DNA from: Gigaspora margarita
Taxonomy: Eukaryota > Glomeromycota > Glomeromycetes > Diversisporales > Gigasporaceae
DNA: 64,000 nt
Reading direction: 5' to 3'
Assembly: GCA_009809945.1 (NCBI GenBank)
Contig: WTPW01001080.1
Location: forward strand, 155,854 to 219,853
Shown: piece by piece, positions 57,538-64,000 of the stretch
How the letters are laid out: every line of letters begins with the position of its first letter
How positions within the stretch are numbered: the first letter of the stretch is position 1
The notes under the pieces: generated by a model
The model's database searches: none
Seen by the model: the letters and a program-made list of their open reading frames with translations, nothing else
Told to the model about the DNA's origin: nothing
Program-made: the position numbers and the translations under genes

Positions 57538-58072
57538 ATTGCGAAAATAAACTACTTCCAAAAATAAACTACTCCTTCTATTGGTCAAAAAACTCAAAGC
57601 ATCTTTGATCCAAAAATAAGCTACCTCATGATCGATGAAGGTTGCTATATAGGAAAGTCCAAACTTTACTAAACAAATTGATTAAAGCTGCTTAAGTAAA
57701 TTTATTTAGGAGATTAAAATACACATTCTTTAAAATTTACAACAAAATTGGAGAACTTTTTATTAATTAGTTTTTAATTTTTACTTCAATAAAGAGATTA
57801 AAATTTTATTAACAAATATATTTGATGAATGTTAAAATTAAAAGTTGAATAATAAAAAGTACTCTTAATTTGATAAAACTTTCAGGATATATATAGTTTA
57901 GACTCCCAAACAAGTTTACTTGAGTGCTAATAATCGATTTATATAGTAAACTTTAGACTTTACTATGTAATAACTATTGGTAACTGACCAAAAATCGATT
58001 ATATCTGAAAATAAGCTACCTCAGATTTAGTATTAGCTTATTTTGGAAACATATAGTATATTTTTATATTTT
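57538..58072. mobile_element. TA-ended MITE, AAAATAAGCTACC family, second copy in the block
   Basis: tatattgcgaaaataaacta at the left and agcttattttggaaacatat agta at the right. The body is very like 33122-33654 (tctttgatccaaaaataagc, ttgctatataggaaagtcc). It lies directly after the interrupted copy. Confidence 0.7.
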
Positions 58073-58350
58073 AAACAAATTTACTTAAATACAAAGTTAG
58101 AATTAAAAAACTTGTTTAAAATTTAAAATTATATTTATATTATACAAACTCAAACTAGTTTGCAAACTTTAAATCAAACTTAAATCAAACTTTGTATGAA
58201 ATTTGGGTTTGGTTTGAATTTGATTATTTTTTTATTTGAGTTTGGTTTGATTTCAAACTTTATAAAATTTATAGTTTGAGTTTGGTTTGATTTGGGGTTT
58301 GATCAAACTCAAATCAAACCTAGATCAAACTTTGGAACTGTAGTACAAGA

Positions 58351-58490
58351 TACAAAATAGCAAAAGTTCTCTTATATTTTTATACTTTTATACTTTTATA
58401 CTTTTACTTTTATCTATTTATACTTTTACATTTCAATACTTTTGTACTTTTCTAAAAGATATATAAACCTTAGCTTTTTATCCTTCTATC
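58351..58490 (+). other. short segment between nested blocks, TATA-like
   Basis: Repeated tacttttata words are followed by agatatataaac. The latter matches the presumed TATA element of the Gypsy LTR at 6 kb, so this may be part of a related LTR. This is weak evidence. Confidence 0.3.
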
Positions 58491-58890
58491 AGGACCCCAG
58501 ACATTTCTCATATATATCATATTTTTTTTTAGCAAATTAGTTAAAATTTAAACCAAGGTCCAAATTTAAAATTTGCTAAATTAGTATTAATTTAAATAAT
58601 AGTCACATATTGAATTTTGGCAAAATATTTAAAATTTCACATTGTTATATTTAATATTTTGTTAATTTATTCTTTTTTGGAGAATTACATCAGGAAAATA
58701 AAAACAATAAAAACAATAAATAAATAAACAAATAAATAAAGTAAAAAAAGCACGTTATTTTTTTATTTGCTTTTTTTTTATTTTATAATACATTTATGTA
58801 TTAAAAAAAAAAGCAATTACTATTTATACACTACATGTATAAACATTTTATTATAAACTATAACCTTCCAATCCCAACCCTAATCTTAAA

Positions 58891-59293
58891 TTGGATTTAA
58901 TTTTGGTTTATAATTTATATATTACATGGATTTGCAAATTAATTAATAGTATCTGTATACATAATTATTATAACTTTGTCTTTTTTTATTTTTTTTTATT
59001 TTTTTATTTTTCTTTTATCTTAATTTTTATATTTTTTTTGGATCAAATTAGCAAAAGTTTTCATAATGAAATCACGCTCTACTATAGAATTTTTCGTATC
59101 TGTGAAATGTTATCAGATTTTTGTTTAATGGCCACTTTTTTAAAAGAGCAGGTTTTAGAGAAATTTTTTATTAATTTTTATATTTTATTTTTTATGTTTT
59201 TTTTATTATTTTAATTTATATTTATTTTTATTTTTAATTTATTTTTAATTAATTTTTTATAACGTTAATTTTTTTTTTATATATTTTTATTAT
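58891..59293. other. T-rich low-complexity tract
   Basis: Poly-T with TTTAT words. The 107-residue frame has one less biased part (LDQISKSFHNEITLYYRIF, then RICEMLSDFCLMATFLKEQV), but no domain is seen and it is flanked by pure Phe runs, so I do not call a gene. Confidence 0.5.
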
Positions 59294-59479
59294 TATTATA
59301 ATACGACAGCTAGTAAAACCTAAGTTTATTAGTAAAACTGAGTTTTTAAAAAAAAATAAGTAAAAACTGAGTTTATTAGTAAAACCTGAGTTTATTAGCA
59401 AAACCTGAGTTTATTAGTAAAATCTGAGTTTATTAAAAAAAATAAGTAAAATCTGATATAGATAGGGTGAAATCCGCTA

Positions 59480-60415
59480 TTAAACAAAAACTGTTCTAAA
59501 ACTTTGAGCAAAGATATCTTGACAACCACCTGATCAAATTCGATAAAAATTTTTTTATTTGAATTTTATAAACCCACTGATTCAAAAGAAAAAAATTTCA
59601 TCAATTTTGGTCAGGTGATTATCAAGATATCTTCGCTCAAAGATATAGAAAAAAAAGCTGCGCCAAATGTTTTTCTAAAACTTTGAGCAAAGATATCTTG
59701 ACAACCACCTGATCAAATTCGATGAATATTTTTTTATTTAAATTCTATGAAACTATAAAATTCAAATGAAAAAGTTTCATCAAATTTGATCAGGTGGTTG
59801 TCAAGATATCTTCACCCAAAGTTTTAGAAAAAATTTGGTGCTAATTTTTTCTATAAATTGAACGAAGATATTTTGACAACCACCTGATCAAATTCGATGA
59901 AAATTTTTTTATTTGAATTCTATAAATCCATAGATTTTAATAAAAAAAATTTCATCGAATTTGGTCTAGTGGTTGTCAAGGTATCTTTGCCCAAAGTTTC
60001 GGAAAAATTCAAAATATCTATCAAAATAGAAGCTGTATCAAATTTTTTTCTAAAACTTAGGGCAAAGATATATTGACAACCGCCTTCTCAAATTTGATGA
60101 AACTTTTTTTATTTGAATTTTATAGTTTCATAGAATTCAAATAAAAAAATATTCATCAAATTTGATTAGGTAGTTGTCAAGATATCTTTGCTCAAAGTTT
60201 TGAAAAAAAAATTGGTACAGCTTCTATTTTAATAGACATTTTGATTTTTTTCTATAACTTTGAGTGAAGATATCTTGATAATCACCTGACTGAATCTGAT
60301 AAAATTTTTTTCTTTTGAATCAATGGGTTTATAAAATTCAAATAAAAAAATTTTTATCGAATTGAACAGGTGGTTGTCAAGATATCTTTGCTTAAAGTTT
60401 TAGAACAGTTTTGTT
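59480..60415. repeat. palindromic satellite array C
   Basis: About four units. Each has gatatcttgacaaccacctg, a dyad atcaaattcgatgaaaattt, and the mirrored arm. It shares the core with arrays A and B, with linkers such as aagctgcgccaaat and acttctattttaatagac. Confidence 0.87.
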
Positions 60416-60451
60416 TAATAGCAGATTTTACCCTATCTATATCAGATTTTA

Positions 60452-60600
60452 GGGGAGTAACAAAAATCAGGTGATTTTCTAGGGGGGGAGGGGGTCAAAA
60501 AAGTTGAAATTATATAGGAACCTGACCAAATTTATATTAAAAAAGAAGGAGGGGGGTAGGCCTCTGATAAAAAATAATCAGGTGATTAATGACACGGCCC
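60452..60600 (+). mobile_element. short Harbinger-type MITE, TCAGGTGATTAATGACAC family, copy 3
   Basis: It starts ggggagtaacaaaaatcag and ends gattaatgacacggccc, with TTA at 60449-60451 and 60601-60603. It sits just outside the inner inverted pair of the fold-back element. Confidence 0.82.
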
Positions 60601-60754
60601 TTATTTATTTTTTTAATAAACTCAAATTTTACTAATAAACTCAGATTTTACTAATAAACTTAGAGTTTATTTATTTTTTTTAAAAAAATTAGATTTTACT
60701 AATAAACTCAGGTTTTACTAGCTAGTGACTCAGGTTTCACTCTGTCGTATTATA

Positions 60755-60917
60755 ATTTTATTTTTTTAACATTTTTTTTCTTATTTTTTTTTTAATTTTT
60801 TAATTTTTTTATTATTGTTTTTTTTAATTTTTTTTATTGTTTTTTTTTTAATTTTTTTAATGTAAAATTTTTTTTATTCGATTTATTTTTTTTTAATTTT
60901 TAATTAATTTATTTTTA

Positions 60918-60948
<31 letters not shown>

Positions 60949-61185
60949 TATTTTTTATATACTGTATAAATTTTTTTTATTTATTTTAAATCTTTTTTTT
61001 TATTTTTAAATTTTTTAATTTTTTTAATTTAATTTTTTATTTACATTTTTATTTATTTTATTTTAATGTTTTTTTTTATCTAATTTAATTTTTTTATCAT
61101 TTAGAATAATCAGTATTAGTTATACAAGATTGTAACTTAGATAAATTAAAATTTTTTTTCTTTTTTTAATACTTTTTATACTAAC
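60755..61185. other. T-rich low-complexity tract
   Basis: Poly-T, TTTAT and an (att)n run near 60920-60948. No gene is seen. Confidence 0.75.
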
Positions 61186-61189
61186 TAAT

Positions 61190-62470
61190 TTTTTTTTAAT
61201 TTTTGGGTTCTCGTCATTGAAGCCTTTCACTTCAGTACTTATTTCGTTATTGGAATTGTTCATTCTAGTACTTGTTTTTTGTCAATGGTATTACCCATTC
61301 TAGGGCCCATGTAGTTCAGTTAACAGTAGGGCTTGGTAAGTATGCAAATTTCTTTCTTTCGTCTGTAAACTTATGTATTTGTTAAGTTTGGCATGTCTTA
61401 TTACTTTGTATGTACTAATTTTTTTCAAGTTTTTAGATACTTTCCTTTGTGGGTTCTCATTATTAAAGTTATCTAGATTGGTGCTTTCGTTACTAGAGTC
61501 ATCCATTTTAGCGCTTTATATTTCTTTTCATGTTTTATTGTATACTAAATTTTTGTTTTGGGGATTTGTTTCGTAGATTTTTTGTCACTAGAGCTGCCCA
61601 TTTTGGTACTTTGACATTGGAGTCGTCCTTTCTGGTATTTCTTTCTTGGTACGTGGTCTCTACGGTATTTGTTTGGGGTCTATACAGTATCTATGGCATT
61701 TGTTCAGTGACTCTATAGTGATTATATAGTATTTCTACAGCGATTGTACAGTGTCTTTACAGTGATTGTATGGGGTCTCTATGGCAATTGTATACAGTCA
61801 GACCTCCATAAATGCAATCTCCATAAATGCAATACCTCTCTAAATGCACGTTTTTGTCTTGTCTATAAGAAATTATTAGTGCTAAATGCATGTTCTATAT
61901 TCTGTAAATGCACATCTTTTCAAATAATTTTCTATATCATACTATTTCCCTAAATGCACGTAGCCAATCAAATTTTAGTATTTAAGATAGGTTATACAGT
62001 TTTTAGTAGAAGTTACATAAACTTGATAATCTAATCTTTAAAGCTGCAATTTGATTGGCTCTCTCTAAATGCAATACCTCCTTAAATGCACGTTGTAGGC
62101 TTGTCTGTACACGTTGTATTTATGGAGGTTTGACTGTAGTATGCAGTGGTGTCTTTATGGCATTTATGTGATATTTGTGTAGTATCTTTATGTTGTTTGT
62201 AGTGTCTCTAAGAAATTTTTGTAGTTTTTTTTGTAATATGTTTTGTGGTTTTTTTTTTAATAAAAATATATATTTTTTATTATTTTTGTAAAATTTTATA
62301 ATTGACTATTTGTAATAAATTATATTAAAATATATGAATATTTTTTAATATATGAAAAATTAGCTAGCATTTAATATTTATAATAATATATAATAATAAT
62401 AATTCTTTAATAGCTATTGCCAGAGTTGCAAATTTGGCAGATTTTTATTAATTACAGTTTTAAAAAATTT
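61190..62470 (-). repeat. dispersed repeat, copy 2, with minus-strand peptide repeats
   Basis: This matches 46010-47010 in its last 330 bp. On the minus strand it has an open stretch at 61506-61300 beginning MDDSSNESTNLDNFNNENPQ, and a second similar one near 61260 (MNNSNNEISTEV...FNDENPK), so a peptide unit is repeated about every 240 bp. 61640-61790 holds degenerate tandem words ctatagtgattatatagtat. The function is unknown. It may be the coding remnant of the 4.15-kb composite. Confidence 0.5.
61795..62136. mobile_element. pogo-type MITE, CAGTCAGAC family, copy 2
   Basis: cagtcagacctccataaatg and its complement (tttatggaggtttgactg) end the 342-bp element; TA flanks both sides (61793-61794, 62137-62138). 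Interior words ctctctaaatgcaatacctc and aaatgcacgt repeat near both ends. Confidence 0.88.
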
Positions 62471-62651
62471 GCACTATATTTATTTACCCGATGCTAGATA
62501 TTATAATTTAGCTTTTAGCAAATTACTATAAAATTTATATGTAATAATCCAACTTTTAGCAAATTTACTTGATTTTGGGGGTAGCAAAAACGTCCAAATT
62601 TATGCAAATTAATTATGATCTATATGGAGATATTCAGGGTCCTCTTCTACC

Positions 62652-62990
62652 CATTAGACTTAGATTCTTCTCTTCTCCTCTCTAATATTTAGAAATAGTA
62701 TCTATTCTGAATATTATATTATAAATAAATAAAATATATCTTTGCTAAATAAATACTCTTTTGCTTTTTAATAAATAAATATACCAAACTACTTTAGTAA
62801 AGTAGCATTCTACTTGCACACTGCTTTATATCTTCTCTGATCTTTATAAGATTCCTGTCGCTATGTGTTGTATTACAAATACTGTATTGAAGGCTATAGT
62901 CGCTTGTAACAATAAATAAACTGAGGCAAAATTTTGCTTAAAAAATAAAAATAAAAATAAAAAAATAAATAAAAAAAAATTCAAAGATAT
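62652..62990. other. spacer, A-rich at its end
   Basis: No gene is seen. It closes with (aaaat)n at 62941-62980. It could include LTR sequence of the 54-kb Gypsy relic; that is unproven. Confidence 0.4.
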
Positions 62991-63540
62991 TTAATTCGTG
63001 ATCCGTATACCAAACAGGGGCTGCATATATTACCATATATAGTAAAATTGGGGTAAATCAATTATTGTTTATCAAATTTCTGGAATCTGGCACTGTCAGA
63101 GCAATAGCAAATTTTTTTATTAAGCTAACCTTACTTATTCACTAATTGAAAGTTGTAGAGCACATTCTTGCGATTCTAATGGTGGTAAAATCATTAAAAT
63201 TGGATCAGTGGATCACAAGATATCATTAAAAAACGTTTCGCGATCATATAGAGTTTCTATGTAAACAATAATATTGTTTACATAGAAACTCTATATGGTC
63301 ACAAAATGTTTTTTAACGATATCTTGTGATCCACTGATCCAATTTTAATGATTTTACCACCATTAGAATCGCAAGAATGTGCTCTACAACTTTCAATTAG
63401 TGGAGAAGTAAGGTTAGCTTAATAAAAAAATTTGCTATTGCTCTGACAGTGCCAGATTCCAGAAATTTGATAAACAATAATTGATTTGCCCCATATATTA
63501 CTATAGATTTTCACTGTTTGGCATATGGATCACGAATTAA
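62991..63540. mobile_element. near-perfect 550-bp palindromic element
   Basis: The left arm from ttaattcgtgatccgtatac and the right arm ending ggatcacgaattaa match along about 270 bp with few differences. They meet at gtaaacaataatattgtttac (centre about 63271). The middle of each arm carries attggatcagtggatcac, the outer part of the hairpin module seen in the Harbinger-type elements. The flanks give no clear duplication. Its low divergence suggests a recent origin or arm-to-arm conversion. Confidence 0.85.
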
Positions 63541-63830
63541 TTTTCTTTTTAGTAAATGTAATAATTTAATTGGCTGATATGATAAGTTACTATTTTTAGA
63601 TTTGTTATACTAATGATCTACATCTTGTAGCTATGTTGTTATTACTATAGTGTAGATCATATGAAATATCTATCTTTAATAATAAATATATTATCTATAA
63701 TATTCAACACTAGTAAATACAAATTATAATATGCAAAAATTTTTTAACATTAGTGTTAGGGTTAAAGTTTGTGTTAAAATTACATTGGGAAAATAAATAA
63801 AATGCAGATCTATACAAATCTGCGACTCTA
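63541..63830. other. spacer without recognised features
   Basis: An imperfect inverted pair gatctaca / tgtagatc occurs near 63615 and 63652. No gene is seen. Confidence 0.4.
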
Positions 63831-64000
63831 GAAAATTTTAACAAATTTTGCAATAACTTGTGATTCAGTGGTCCAAACTTAACGATTTTTGTACCATTCG
63901 ATTTATCTCAATGAGCCAAATCGAATGGTACTAAAATCATTGAATTCCAATTACTAGAACTCAAAAAAATTCTATTTATGTGAATTTTATAAACATTGAA
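63831..64000. mobile_element. fold-back element with the hairpin module, cut by the window end
   Basis: cttgtgattcagtggtccaa, then tgtaccattcgatttatctc, and the mirrored aatcgaatggtactaaaatc reproduce the module of the 532-bp Harbinger-type MITEs. Only one arm system is visible before the end. Confidence 0.6.

Larger units (their letters stand above)
55356..58342. mobile_element. hAT-type element with nested insertions
   Basis: tagggtttctacaaacccag at the left and aactttggaactgta at the right are weak inverted ends. A perfect 8-bp duplication gtacaaga (55348-55355, 58343-58350) frames the 2,987-bp block. Its own body consists of tttgatttgagtttg words (55380-55540, 58140-58340). Everything between is later insertions. 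Confidence 0.75.
59298..60754. mobile_element. fold-back element with satellite array C inside
   Basis: ataatacgacag at the left pairs with ctgtcgtattat at the right. Next inward are tandem aaaacctgagtttattagt words on the left and their complement on the right. A second inverted pair (59450-59520 with 60385-60449: aatctgatatagatagggtg and complement) encloses the satellite array. Confidence 0.78.
58491..62643. mobile_element. 4.15-kb hAT-type composite, AGGACCCC family
   Basis: aggaccccagacatttctca and tatggagatattcagggtcct are its ends, with flanks cttctatc (58483-58490) and cttctacc (62644-62651) matching at 7 of 8. Inside are a fold-back element with satellite array C, a Harbinger-type MITE, the second copy of the 46-kb dispersed repeat and a pogo-type MITE. 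No transposase was recognised. Confidence 0.72.

Overview
The window is very AT-rich, repeat-choked eukaryotic DNA with no gene I would call intact. The best guess is a filamentous fungus of the arbuscular-mycorrhizal group (Glomeromycotina: Rhizophagus, Gigaspora or relatives). The reasons are a decayed Plavaka-type transposase with spliceosomal introns, a protein-kinase remnant of the kind amplified in those fungi, decayed Gypsy and hAT transposons, tRNA-headed SINEs, and a background of A/T homopolymer runs. This assignment is inference from protein families, not a database result.

Layout. 1-1282 carries a strict 51-bp grid of T7-N16-A7 brackets, the strangest feature here. 1.3-6 kb is AT desert with two fold-back elements, a GC-richer island on which an unidentified reading lies on the minus strand, and degenerate telomere-like repeats. 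5986-16010 is a Gypsy-type LTR retrotransposon (broken, fairly young) with a Harbinger-type MITE in its gag region and an extra ORF after pol. 16.4-21.85 kb (minus) is a broken Plavaka transposase gene interrupted by about five smaller elements, one of them a SINE with a 17-bp target duplication. 22.3-24.4 kb (plus) is a decayed Gln/Asn-rich multi-exon gene. 24.8-27.5 kb holds a mariner-type and a Harbinger-type fold-back element. 28.7-34.4 kb is an old Gypsy relic cut by at least six MITEs. 34.8-38.7 kb looks like a fold-back element that encloses a palindromic satellite array and a protein-kinase fragment. 39.6-42.2 kb is a second palindromic satellite array inside 100-bp inverted repeats. 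43-44.4 kb is an array of hairpins. 44.6-45.6 kb is a long tRNA-headed SINE. 46-55 kb holds Gypsy scraps, a decayed hAT transposase and a composite with an N gap. 55.36-58.34 kb and 58.49-62.64 kb are two nested multi-level insertions with 8-bp target duplications. 63-63.5 kb is a nearly perfect 550-bp palindrome.

How it fits together. Most of the window is non-autonomous DNA transposons inserted into one another and into dead autonomous elements. Target duplications visible by eye sort them into hAT-type (8 bp), Harbinger-type (TTA/TAA) and Tc1/mariner or pogo-type (TA). A few internal modules recur inside elements whose ends are unrelated: a hairpin around CGTCTCATTGAGACGA, a hairpin beginning GCTGAACAAGTTTACTTAG, and a roughly 235-bp palindromic satellite. 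They look like exchanged parts or a common class of hairpin sequence. Two runs of N (31704-31981, 52782-53751) both sit beside or inside such hairpins.

All boundaries were read by eye. No similarity search was run.
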